DNA from: Seriola aureovittata
Taxonomy: Eukaryota > Chordata > Actinopteri > Carangiformes > Carangidae
Direction of reading: 5' to 3'
Assembly: GCF_021018895.1 (NCBI RefSeq)
Contig: NC_079373.1
Span: forward strand, 22,962,376-23,026,375
DNA length: 64,000 bases
Numbering within the stretch: position 1 is the first letter of the stretch; each line of letters opens with the position of its first letter. Shown one piece after another: positions 1 through 52,952 of the stretch. A program made the translations under genes and the position numbers. Below the pieces are notes generated by a model. That model was not told the DNA's origin. It searched no databases and saw nothing but the letters and a program-made list of their open reading frames with translations.

Positions 1-34
1 CTGCAGGCCTCTCTCCAGGGGATAATCCACTGTG

Positions 35-36
<2 letters not shown>

Positions 37-84
<48 letters not shown>
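37..84. repeat. (CA)n microsatellite
   Basis: An uninterrupted CA run of about 24 units. Confidence 0.95.
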
Positions 85-88
<4 letters not shown>

Positions 89-1009
89 TCAGATGCACAC
101 ATGTAAACACAGGAAGCATCATGAGTGTATCATTGGCAGGAAGTTGCAGCTCATAGCTGCTGAGTCAGAGAGCGTAACATGTTTTCAGATGATCTCGTGT
201 TTTGGGATTAGACTGTTTTAGAGTTTTTACAAAACTAGTAGAAAGAGAAAAACCCAAACCTAACTCTAACTCTTTTTTTCATCTTTAAAGCTGATAGTTG
301 GCAAGTTTTTGTGATCAGTGTCACCCCCTCTCTTTCTCCCTGACTTCTCTGCCTCTCTCTGCTGTAGCTGGTGTAATAAAGGCACAACTGCACTTGTAGG
401 CATGAACAGCAGTGAAGAGTGCTGAGCCTTAAATTGACCTATGCCGCAATGCAAATATGGGAAGGTAAACAACAATAAACACAACAGCATTTAGTTTTGT
501 TTTATGTTTTTTCTGAACTCTATTAACACTCACACAAATGGAGATGAACTCACGGAGCTTTATGCACAACTTTTAAGACACTTTAAACAGCTTGTGATGG
601 ACTGAATAGTCACGATATTCATAATTGTGTGTGCGTGCCTGTGTGTGTGCGTGTGTGTAAATGAAGCTGTCATTCAGACAAATGGCCGACATTGTGATGG
701 TGAACGGTTTTGTAAAATACACAGAAAATGGGAACCTGAGCAAATGGGTTTAAACATCAGAGTCACAGAGACAGACAGATGGGGAGAGGGGGGAGGTAAA
801 GAGAGAGAGAGGGGGAGAAAGTCTTTCACTCCTGCAGACAGTGTTTTGAAGTCTCCAGGCACTGTGAGTGTAACTTAATTAAAAAGAGCACAAGCGAGGG
901 GGAGAGAGATCTGGCATGGTTCGTGTTTGTGCTGACATTACAGCCTGTTGCTGCTTTGTTTGTGTGTCGGACATTAGATGCTGCTGATGTGTGTGAGGGA
1001 GCGACAGAA

Positions 1010-1012
<3 letters not shown>

Positions 1013-1043
<31 letters not shown>
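1013..1043. repeat. (GA)n microsatellite
   Basis: A GA run inside a broader purine-rich stretch upstream of the first coding exon. Confidence 0.9.
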
Positions 1044-1047
<4 letters not shown>

Positions 1048-1079
1048 ATTAGACTCAGATGCAAACAGATGACAGGAAA

Positions 1080-1700
1080 AGAAGAAAAACACCACCCCCC
1101 TCCTTCCTGGGCTCGGCCATTTGGCTGTCAGACGGACCTCAGAAAGGAGGGAGAAGAAAAGAGGGGAAGCGGCTCTGAAGTAAAGAAAAGAAGAAAAGAG
1201 GGGAGGGGGGCAGGAACAAGGTAAAAGAGGAGAGGAGCAACAACTCCAACCAGAACAGAGAGAGAAAGAGAGAGAGAGGAGGGTGAGGAGGAGGCAGCGA
1301 GTGTCTGATGAAAAGAGAGAGAAGTGAGAGAAAGTGGAGAGAGCAAAAGAGAAAGAAAAGAGTGATAGTAAAAGGAAGGAAAAGAAGAAAGAAGTACTGG
1401 AGGAGGAAGAGAAGGAGGGAGGACTAAACACGGGGGAGTTCTCCCGCTCAGGAGGCAGCGATCGTAAAACGCCCTCCTCCACAGCTGTGAACATTGCTGT
1501 CACACACACACACACACTCACTCACACACACTTGCTTGACAGTACTCACATGCTACAAACTCAAGAACACACTCTTTCTTTGTCCTGTCTGTGGACTGTG
1601 TCTACACACACACACACACTCACACACACACACATACTAATACTGATAAAATCGGACATAAACCCAGAGGAAAAAGGCAGGGCAGCGATGGGCTGGGAGC
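1080..1700 (+). promoter_or_regulatory. ppfibp2: Probable 5' UTR/promoter zone of the first visible ppfibp2 exon
   Basis: The region just upstream of the first coding exon is strongly purine-rich (about 1140-1430) and then CA-rich (about 1501-1635). No TATA box or defined transcription start can be assigned. Calling it promoter/5' UTR is inference from its position ahead of a start codon that splices in phase into the conserved liprin exons. Confidence 0.3.
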
Positions 1701-41807
<40,107 letters not shown>

Positions 41808-42299
41808 TGGACAGTGACCCGCTGCTGTTGGCTCTCTAATGCTGTCAATCAACCACAGAGACACCTGTACCATACCTCAAGCCCCGGCCTAACACAGCTG
41901 GTTACTTCTTTCTACTAGCCACTGATACCTCATGTAACATCTGCATTCATTCTGCAGTCACACTGTAGATACAATGGACCTAAAAACAACAGTGGACTTG
42001 AAAACAATCTTCAAGGGCCGCTTACAAAGACACCTTTTTTATTTTCTACAATGATGAACTGAACTGTTATTCATAAGCCATTTGGGGTATTTCTTACTGT
42101 TTCTCTTGTTTCCCTATGCAAAGTACCCTCTAATGATCTTGACCACTGTGTGCTGTACATAATGTGTACCGTGCTGGTATTTCAAAAGGGACAGCAGGGT
42201 CAGATGAACCAGAGCCAAGAGCCAAAGGAGAGTTGATTCAAACACACATATAGACAATCAAGAGCGTAGGTTTGGTCTCAACATTGGTAGGGACACAAC
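41808..42299. other. 3' flank of ppfibp2
   Basis: Non-coding. No strong poly(A) signal is seen close to the long-form stop. A dispersed element begins at about 42300. Confidence 0.45.
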
Positions 42300-42867
42300 A
42301 ACCCCTCCAACCAAACCATTTAATAACATATAAGATCTGGATTTACATTCAGGAATGCCCATACACAAATGTAATATATGTACATGTGTTGAATTATCAT
42401 AAATGAAATATATGTACATATGAAGTAAAATCATATATGTATTTAAAGTACAGCCTATATATGTAAAAAAAAACATAAGAAACCTGTTAGAAATCAGAAC
42501 AATAACATATATTGGCAATAGCTAATAGAACGTGTTTGAGTATGTGTTTAAATTAAAGACATATTACATAAATATATATCCATCTCAAAGCGTGCCAGTA
42601 TATGTACATATTATGTATGGAAATATAAAAGATAGACATGTATGCAAGAAATTATGAAGAAAATCATATAAAAACATATAGAATTTTTATAAGCATGTTG
42701 TTTTGATAAAGTTGCATTCTACTATGAGGATTTCATATATGTTGTACACTCATACACATTCTCTGGATATATGAATGTATATGTCATAATAATATATCCT
42801 CTTATAAGTGACACATGGGAAAATAAACTCTTGATATAGGGACATTTATGTCATATATATGTAATAT
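42300..42867 (+). mobile_element. AT-rich dispersed element, copy B
   Basis: Shares ordered blocks with 10330-10830: ATATATCCATC near 42575, TAGAATTTTTATAAGCATG near 42680, then ATCCTCTTATAAGTGACACA near 42795. The satellite array starts at its right end. Confidence 0.6.
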
Positions 42868-43377
42868 AGTAAGGCATAAAAAAAGTAATAGCATAGTAAG
42901 GCATAAAATGTCATCAAAACATCATAGTATAGTGAGACATAAAATGTCATAGTTTAGTGAGACATAAAATGTCATAAAACCGTCATAGTATAGTATAGTA
43001 TGGTATAAAACGTCATAAAAATGTCATAGAATGGTAAGGCACAAAACGTCATAAAAACATCATAGTATAATATGGCATAAAACGTCATAAAAACGTCACA
43101 GTATGTTAAGGCATAAAACCTCACAAAAACTTCATAAAATGGTAAGGCATAAAATGTCATAGTATAGTAAGGCATAATACATCATAAAAACGTCATAGTA
43201 TACTATGGCATAAAACGTCATAAATACATCATAGAATGGTAAGGCATAAAATGTTATTAAAACATCATAGTATGTTAATGCATGAAATGTAATAAAAATA
43301 TCAAAGTATGGTAAAGCATGAAATGTCATAAAAACGTCATAGTATGGTAAGTCATTAAAAAGTCATAGTATAGTAAG

Positions 43378-43605
43378 ACATTTTATGCCTTACCATTCTA
43401 TGACGTTTTTATGATGTTTTATGCCTTACCATTCTGTAACTTTTTAATGACTTTTTATCCCTTACTATACTATGACGTTTTCATGGGATTTTTTATGCCT
43501 TACTATACTATTACTTTTTATGCCTTACCATTTTATGACTTTTTTATGACATTTTATGGCTTAACATACTATGACCTTTTACTAACGTTTTATGCCTTAC
43601 GTCAT
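43378..43605 (-). repeat. Inverted block of the 36-bp unit
   Basis: Here the unit appears in reverse orientation on the plus strand (TTTTATGCCTTACCATTCTA), flanked by forward units on both sides. Confidence 0.9.
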
Positions 43606-44096
43606 AGTATGATGAGGCATAACATGTCAACAAAATGTAATAGTATAGTAAGTCATAAAAAGTCATTAAAAAGTCATAGTATAGTAAGGCATGAAAGTCA
43701 TTAAAAAGTCATAGAGTAGTAAGGCATAAAAATTCATTAAAAAGTCATAGTATAGTATGGCATAAAATGTCTTAAAACGTCATAGTATAGTAAGGCACAA
43801 ACGTCATAAAAACATCATGGTATAATATGGCATAAAACGTCATAAAAACTTCACAGAATGGTAAGGCATAAAATGTCATATTATAGTTAGGCATAATACA
43901 TCATAAAAACGTCATAGTATACTATGGCTTAAAACGTCATAAAAACATCATAGTATAATAAGGCATAAAACGTTATAAAAACATCATAGTATGTTAATGC
44001 ATGAAATGTAATAAAAATATCAAAGTATGGTAAAGCATGAAATGTCATAAAAACGTCATAGTATGGTAAGTCATTAAAAAGTCATAGTATAGTAAG

Positions 44097-44324
44097 ACAT
44101 TTTATGCCTTACCATTCTATGACGTTTTTATGATGTTTTATGCCTTACCATTCTGTAACTTTTTAATGACTTTTTATCCCTTACTATACTATGACGTTTT
44201 CATGAGATTTTTTATGCCTTACTATACTATTACTTTTTATGCCTTACCATTTTATGACTTTTTTATGACATTTTATGGCTTAACATACTATGACCTTTTA
44301 CTAACGTTTTATGCCTTACGTCAT
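44097..44324 (-). repeat. Second inverted block of the 36-bp unit
   Basis: Duplicate of the inverted block 719 bp upstream. Confidence 0.9.
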
Positions 44325-47300
44325 AGTATGATGAGGCATAACATGTCAACAAAACGTAATAGTATAGTAAGTCATAAAAAGTCATTAAAAAGTCATAGTA
44401 TAGTAAGGCATGAAAGTCATTAAAAAGTCATAGAGTAGTAAGGCATAAAAATTCATTAAAAAGTCATAGTATAGTATGGCATAAAATGTCTTAAAACGTC
44501 ATAGTATAGTAAGGCACAAACGTCATAAAAACATCATGGTATAATATGGCATAAAACGTCATAAAAACTTCACAGAATGGTAAGGCATAAAATGTCATAT
44601 TATAGTTAGGCATAATACATCATAAAAACGTCATAGTATACTATCGCTTAAAACGTCATAAAAACATCATAGTATGATAAGGCATAAAACGTTATAAAAA
44701 CGTCATTGTATGGTAAGGCATGAAATGTCATAAAAACGTCATAGTATAGTAAGGCATAAAACGTCATAAAAATGTAAAAAATGGTAAGGCATAAAACGCC
44801 ATAAAAACGTCGTAGATAGTAAGGCACAAAACGTCATAAAAACATCAATAGTATAATATGGTATAAAACATCATAAAAACGTCATAGTATAATATGGTAT
44901 AAAATGTCATAGTATAGTAAGGCATAATACATCATAAAAATGTCATAGTATAGTAAGGAGTAAAACGTCACAAAAACATCATAGTATAATATGGCATAAA
45001 ATGCCATAAAAACGTCATAGAATGGTAAGGCATAAAACGTTATAAAAACGTCATAGTATAATATGGCATAAAACGTCATAAAAACGTCATAGTATAATAT
45101 GGCATAAAATGCCCTAAAAAACGTCATAGTATAGTAAGGCATAAAACGTCATAAAAATGTCATAGTATAATAAGGCATAAAATGCCATAAAAACGTCATA
45201 GTATAGTAAGGCATAAAACGTCACAAAAACATCATAGTATAGTAAGGCATAAAACGTCATAAAAATGTCATAGTATAATAAGGCATAAAACGTCATAAAA
45301 ACATCATAGTATAATATGGCATAAAACGTCATAAAAACATCATAGTATAATATTCCATAAAACATCATAAAAACATCATAGTATAATATGGCATAAAACG
45401 TCATAAAAACGTCATAGTATAATAAGGCATAAAACGTCATAAAAACACCATAGTATAATATGGCATAAAACGTCATAAAAACATCATAGTATAGTAAGGC
45501 ATAATACATCATAAAAACATCATAAAAACATCATAGTATAATATGGCATAAAACGTCATAAAAACGTCATAGTATAATAAGGCATAAAACGTCATAAAAA
45601 CGTCATAGTATAATATGGCATAAAATGCCCTAAAAAACGTCATAGAATGATAAGGCATAAAATGCCATAGTATAATAAGGCATAAAACGTCATAAAAACA
45701 TCATAGTATAATATGGCATAAAATGCCCTAAAAAACGTCATAGAATGATAAGGCATAAAATGCCATAGTATAGTAAGGCATAAAACGTCACAAAAACATC
45801 ATAGTATAATATGGCATAAAATACCATAAAAACGTCATAGATTGGTAAGGCATAAAACGTTATAAAAACGTCATAGTATAGTAAGGCATAAAACGTCATA
45901 AAAATGTCACAGAATGGTAAGGCATGAAATGTTATCAAAACATCATAGTATAGTAAGGCATAAAACATCATAAAAACATCATAGTATAATATGGCATAAA
46001 ATGCCATAAAAACATCATAGTATAATAAGGCATAAAACGTCATAAAAACATCACAGTATAATATGGCATAAAATGCCATAAAAACGTCATAGAATGGTAA
46101 GGCATAAAACGTTATAAAAACGTCATAGTATAATATGGCATAAAACGTCATAAAAACGTCATAGTATAATATGGCATAAAATGCCCTAAAAAACGTCATA
46201 GAATGATAAGGCATAAAATGCCATAGTATAATAAGGCATAAAACGTCATAAAAACATCATAGTATAATATGGCATAAAATGCCCTAAAAAACGTCATAGA
46301 ATGATAAGGCATAAAATGCCATAGTATAGTAAGGCATAAAACGTCACAAAAACATCATAGTATAGTAAGGCATAAAACGTCATAAAAATGTCATAGTATA
46401 ATAAGGCATAAAACGTCATAAAAACATCATAGTATAATATGGCATAAAACGTCATAAAAACATCATAGTATAATATTCCATAAAACATCATAAAAACATC
46501 ATAGTATAATATGGCATAAAACGTCATAAAAACGTCATAGTATAATAAGGCATAAAACGTCATAAAAACACCATAGTATAATATGGCATAAAACGTCATA
46601 AAAACATCATAGTATAATATTCCATAAAACATCATAAAAACATCATAGTATAATATGGCATAAAACGTCATAAAAACGTCATAAAAATGTCATAGTATAA
46701 TAAGGCATAAAACGTCATAAAAACGTCATAGTATAATATGGCATAAAATGCCCTAAAAAACGTCATAGAATGATAAGGCATAAAATGCCATAGTATAATA
46801 AGGCATAAAACGTCATAAAAACATCATAGTATAATATGGCATAAAATGCCCTAAAAAACGTCATAGAATGATAAGGCATAAAATGCCATAGTATAGTAAG
46901 GCATAAAACGTCACAAAAACATCATAGTATAATATGGCATAAAATACCATAAAAACGTCATAGATTTGGTAAGGCATAAAACGTTATAAAAACGTCATAG
47001 TATAGTAAGGCATAAAACGTCATAAAAATGTCACAGAATGGTAAGGCATGAAATGTTATCAAAACATCATAGTATAGTAAGGCATAAAACATCATAAAAA
47101 CATCATAGTATAATATGGCATAAAATGCCATAAAAACATCATAGTATAATAAGGCATAAAACGTCATAAAAACATCACAGTATAATATGGCATAAAATGC
47201 CATAAAAACGTCATAGAATGGTAAGGCATAAAACGTTATAAAAACGTCATAGTATAGTAAGGCATAAAACGTCATAAAAACATCATAGTATAATATGGCA

Positions 47301-50300
47301 TAAAACATCATAAAAACATCATAGTATAATATGGCATAAAATGCCATAAAAACGTCATAGTATAGTAAGGCATAAAACGTCATAAAAACATCATAGTATA
47401 ATATGGCATAAAATGCCATAAAAACATCATAGAATGGTAAGGCATTAAACGTCATAAGAATTTCACGGAATGGTAAGGCATGAAATGTAATAAAAACATC
47501 ATAGTATGTTAAGGCATAAAACGTTATAAAAACGTCATAGTATAGTAAGGCATAAAACGTCATAAAAACATCATAGTATAATATGGCATAAAACGTTATA
47601 AAAACGTCATAGTATACTAAGGCATAAAACATCATAAAAACATCATAGTATAATATGGCATAATACATCATAAAAACGTCATAGTATATTATGGCATAAA
47701 ACGTCATAAAAATGTCTTAGAATTATATGGCATAAAACGTCATAAAAACATCATAGTATAATATGGCATAAAATGCCCTAAAAAACGTCATAGAATGATA
47801 AGGCATAAAATGCCATAGTATAGTAAGGCATAAAACGTCATAAAAACATCATAGTATAACATGGTATAAAATACCATAAAAACGTCATAAATTTGGTAAG
47901 GCATAAAACGTTATAAAAACGTCATAGTATAGTAAGGCATAAAACGTCATAAAAATGTCACAGAATGGTAAGGCATGAAATGTTATCAAAACATCATAGT
48001 ATAGTAAGGCATAAAACGTCATAAAAACATCATAGTATAATATGGCATAAAATGCCATAAAAACGTCATAGAATGGTAAGGCATAAAACGTTATATAAAC
48101 GTCATAGTATAGTAAGGCATAAAACCTCATAAAAATGTCACAGAATGGTTAGGCATGAAATGTTATCAAAACATCATTGTATAGTAAGGCATAAAACGTC
48201 ATAAAAACATCATAGTATAATATTGCATAAAACATCATAAAAACATCACAGTATAATATCGCATAAAACATCATAAAAACATCATAGTATAATATGGCAT
48301 GAAATGTTATAAAAACATCATAGTATAGTAAGGCATAAAACATCATAAAAACATCATAGAATGGTAAGGCATTAAACGTCATAAAAATGTCACAGAATGG
48401 TAAGGCATGAAATGTCATAAAAACATCATAGTATAGTAAGGCATAAAACCTCATAAAAACATCATAGTATAGTAAGGCATAAAACGTCATAAAAACTTCA
48501 CAGAATGGTAAGGCATAAAATGTCAAATTAAAGTAAGGCATAATACATCATGAAAACGTCATAGTATACTAAGGCATAAAACGTCATAAAAACATCATAG
48601 TATAATATGGCATAAAACATCATAAAAACATCATAGAATGGTAAGGCATTAAACGTCATAAAAATGTCACAGAATGGTAAGGCATGAAATGTAATAAAAA
48701 CATCATAGTATAGTAAGGCATAAAACCTCATAAAAACATCATAGTATAATATGGCATAAAACGTCATAAAAACATCATAGTATAATATGGCATAAAACAT
48801 CATAAAAACATCATAGAATGGTAAGGCATTAAACGTCATAAAAATGTCACAGAATGGTAAGGCATGAAATGTAATAAAAACATCATAGTATAGTAAGGCA
48901 TAAAACGTCATAAAAACATCATAGTATAATATGGCATAAAACTTCATAAAAACATCATAGTATAATATGGCATAAAACATCATAAAAACATCATAGTATA
49001 ATATGGCATAAAATGCCATAAAAACGTCATAGTATAGTAAGGCATAAAACGTCATAAAAACATCATAGTATAATATGGCATAAAATGCCATAAAAACATA
49101 ATAGAATGGTAAGGCATTAAACGTCATAAAAATGTCATGGAATGGTAAGGCATGAAATGTAATAAAAACATCATAGTATGTTAAGGCATAAAACGTTATA
49201 AAAACGTCATAGTATAGTAAGGCATAAAACGTCATAAAAACATCATAGTATAATATGGCATAAAATGCCATAAAAACGTCATAGAATGGTAAGGCATAAA
49301 ACGTTATAAAAACGTCATAGTATACTAAGGCATAAAACGTCATAAAAACATCATAGTATAATATGGCATAAAATGCCATAAAAACGTCATAGAATGGTAA
49401 GGCATAAAACGTTATAAAAACGTCATAGTATACTAAGGCATAAAACGTCATAAAAACATCATAGTATAATATGGCATAATACATCATAAAAACGTCATAG
49501 TATATCATGGCATAAAACGTCATAAAAATGTCAAAGAATGATAAGGCATAAAACGTCATAAAAACATCATAGTATAATATGGCATAAAACGTCATAAAAA
49601 TGTCTTAGAATTATATGGCATAAAACGTCATAAAAACATCATAGTATAATATGGCATAAAACCTCATAAAAACATCATAGTATAGTAAGGCATAAAACGT
49701 CATAAAAACTTCACAGAATGGTAAGGCATAAAATGTCAAATTAAAGTAAGGCATAATACATCATGAAAACGTCATAGTATACTAAGGCATAAAACGTCAT
49801 AAAAACATCATAGTATAATATGGCATAAAACATCATAAAAACATCATAGAATGGTAAGGCATTAAACGTCATAAAAATGTCACAGAATGGTAAGGCATGA
49901 AATGTAATAAAAACATCATAGTATAGTAAGGCATAAAACCTCATAAAAACATCATAGTATAATATGGCATAAAACGTCATAAAAACATCATAGTATAATA
50001 TGGCATAAAACATCATAAAAACATCATAGAATGGTAAGGCATTAAACGTCATAAAAATGTCACAGAATGGTAAGGCATGAAATGTAATAAAAACATCATA
50101 GTATAGTAAGGCATAAAACCTCATAAAAACATCATAGTATAATATGGCATAAAACGTCATAAAAACATCATAGTATAATATGGCATAAAACATCATAAAA
50201 ACATCATAGTATAATATGGCATAAAATGCCATAAAAACGTCATAGTATAATATGGCATAAAACATCATAAAAACATCATAGAATGGTAAGGCATTAAACG

Positions 50301-52952
50301 TCATAAAAATGTCACAGAATGGTAAGGCATAAAATGTCAAATTAAAGTAAGGCATAATACATCATGAAAACGTCATAGTATACTAAGGCATAAAACGTCA
50401 TAAAAACATCATAGTATAATATGGCATAAAACATCATAAAAACATCATAGTATAATATGGCATAAAATGCCATAAAAACGTCATAAAATGATAAGGCATG
50501 AAATGTCATAAAAACGTCATAGAATGGTAAGGCATAAAACGTTATATAAACGTCATAGTATAGTAAGGCATAAAATGCCATAAAAACATCATAGTATAGT
50601 AAGGCATAAAACGTCATAAAAATGTCACAGAATGGTAAGGCATAAAACGTTATAAAAACATCATAGTATAATAAGGCATAAAACGTCATAAAAACATCAT
50701 AGTATAATATGGCATGAAACGTCATAAAAACGTCATAGTATAATAAGGCATAAAACGTCATAAAAACATCATAGTATAATAAGGCATAAAACGTCATAAA
50801 AACATCATAGTATAGTAAGGCATAAAATGCCCTAAAAAACGTCATAGAATGATAAGGCATAAAATGCCATAGTATAGTAAGGCATAAAACGTCACAAAAA
50901 CATCATAGTATAATATAGCATAAAATACCATAAAAACGTCATAGATTTGGTAAGGCATAAAACATCATAAAAACATCATAGTATAACATGGCATAAAATG
51001 TCATAAAAATGTCACAGAATGGTAAGGCATGAAATGTTATCAAAACATCATAGTATAGTAAGGCATAAAACGTCATAAAAACATCATAGTATAATATGGC
51101 GTAAAATGCCATAACAACATCATAGTATAGCAAGGCATAAAATGTCATAAAAACATCATAGTATAATATGGCATAAAATGCCATAAAAACGTCATAGAAT
51201 GGTAAGGCATAAGACATTATAAAAACGTCATAGTATAGTAAGGCATAAAACGTCATAAAAACATCATAGTATAATATGGCATAAAACATCATAAAAACAT
51301 CATAGTATAATATGGCATAAAATGCCATAAAAACATCATAGAATGGTAAGGCATTAAACGTCATAAAAATGTCACGGAATGGTAAGGCATTAAATGTAAT
51401 AAAAACATCATAGTATGTTAAGGCATAAAACGTTATAAAAACGTCATAGTATAATATGGCATAAAATGCCATAAAAACATCATAGAATGGTAAGGCATTA
51501 AACGTCATAAAAATGTCACGGAATGGTAAGGCATTAAATGTAATAAAAACATCATAGTATGTTAAGGCATAAAACGTTATAAAAACGTCATAGTATAGTA
51601 AGGCATAAAACGTCATAAAAACATCATAGTATAATATGGCATAAAATGCCATAAAAACGTCATAGAATGGTAAGGCATAAAACGTTATAAAAACGTCATA
51701 GTATACTAAGGCATAAAACATCATAAAAACATCATAGTATAATATGGCATAAAACATCATAAAAACATCATAGTATAATATGGCATAAAATGCCATAAAA
51801 ACGTCATAAAATGATAAGGCATGAAATGTCATAAAAACGTCATAGTATACTAAGGCATAAAACGTCATAAAAACATCATAGTATAATATGGCATAAAACA
51901 TCATAAAAACATCATAGTATAGTAAGGCATAAAATGTCATAAAAACGTCATAGTATAGTAAGGCATAAAACATCATAAAAACATCATAGTATAATATGGC
52001 ATAAAATGCCATAAAAACATCATAGAATGGTAAGGCATGAAATGTCATAAAAACGTCATAGTATACTAAGGCATAAAACATCATAAAAACATCATAGTAT
52101 AATATGGCATAAAAACATCATAAAAACATCATAGTATAATATGGCATAAAATGCCATAAAAACGTCATAAAATGATAAGGCATGAAATGTCATAAAAACG
52201 TCATAGTATACTAAGGCATAAAACGTCATAAAAACATCATAGTATAGTAAGGCATAAAATGTCATAAAAACGTCATAGTATAGTAAGGCATAAAACATCA
52301 TAAAAACATCATAGTATAATATGGCATAAAATGCCATAAAAACGTCATAAAATGATAAGGCATGAAATGTCATAAAAACGTCATAGTATACTAAGGCATA
52401 AAACGTCATAAAAACATCATAGAATGGTAAGGCATTAAACGTCGTAAAAATGTCACAGAATGGTAAGGTATGAAATGTAATAAAAAAATAGTAGTATAGT
52501 AAGGCATAAAACCTCATAAAAACGTCATAGTATAGTAAGGCATAAAACCTCATAAAAACTTCACAGAATGGTAAGGCATAAAATGTCAAATTATAGTAAA
52601 GCATGATACATCATAAAAACGTCATAGTATACTAAGGCATAAAACGTCATAAAAACATCATCGTATAATATGGCATAAAACATCATAAAAACTCTATAGT
52701 ATAATATGGCATAAAATGCCATAAAAACGTCATAAAATGATAAGGCATGAAATGTCATAAAAACGTCATAGTATACTAAGGCATAAAACGTCATAAAAAC
52801 ATCATAGTATAATATTGCATAAAACATCATAAAAACATCATAGTATAATATGGCACAAAATGTCATAAAAACCTCATAGTATACTAAGGCATAAAACGTC
52901 ATAAAAACATCATAGTATAGTAAGGCATAAAACATCATAAAAACATCATAGA

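Larger units (their letters stand above)
1..1080. other. Non-coding flank or upstream intron
   Basis: No convincing exon is seen. The stretch holds a CA microsatellite at 37-84 and becomes purine-rich after about 780. It could be intergenic or an upstream intron of the liprin-beta gene if its usual N-terminal exons lie to the left. Confidence 0.4.
43250..44687. repeat. Two tandem 719-bp copies within the array
   Basis: Text starting near 43250 recurs with a constant 719-bp offset (for example the inverted block at about 43380 recurs at about 44099) and with few differences. It is a recent segmental duplication inside the array. Confidence 0.85.
42868..52952. repeat. Tandem array of a 36-bp AT-rich unit (about 280 copies)
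   Basis: The unit reads, in pieces, GGCATAAAACGT, CATAAAAACAT and CATAGTATAATAT on the plus strand and recurs every 36 bp over about 10 kb. Variants change AATAT to AGTAA and ACGT to ACAT or ATGC. Each unit is built of three roughly 12-bp parts starting with CAT, so it probably grew from a shorter motif. Some blocks are inverted, and segments of several hundred bp are duplicated. Because 36 is divisible by three, minus-strand frames stay open for up to 381 codons with a 12-residue period. These are not considered genes: codon content merely mirrors the DNA repeat and no gene signals flank them. Confidence 0.97.

Noticed and set aside
826..1521. 231-codon minus-strand serine/leucine/phenylalanine-rich frame
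   Set aside because: It is the complement of the polypurine tract, with low-complexity composition and no homology or gene signals.
42972..52938. Long minus-strand reading frames (up to 381 codons) with a 12-residue period rich in Y, F, L and D
   Set aside because: The 36-bp satellite period is a multiple of three, so one frame stays open by construction. Substitutions show no sign of frame protection, no promoter or splice context exists, and the inverted blocks yield similar frames on the plus strand.
42868..52952. 36-bp repeat spacing suggestive of a CRISPR array
   Set aside because: Repeats are directly adjacent with no unique spacers, vary gradually, include inverted blocks and lie in vertebrate DNA without cas genes.
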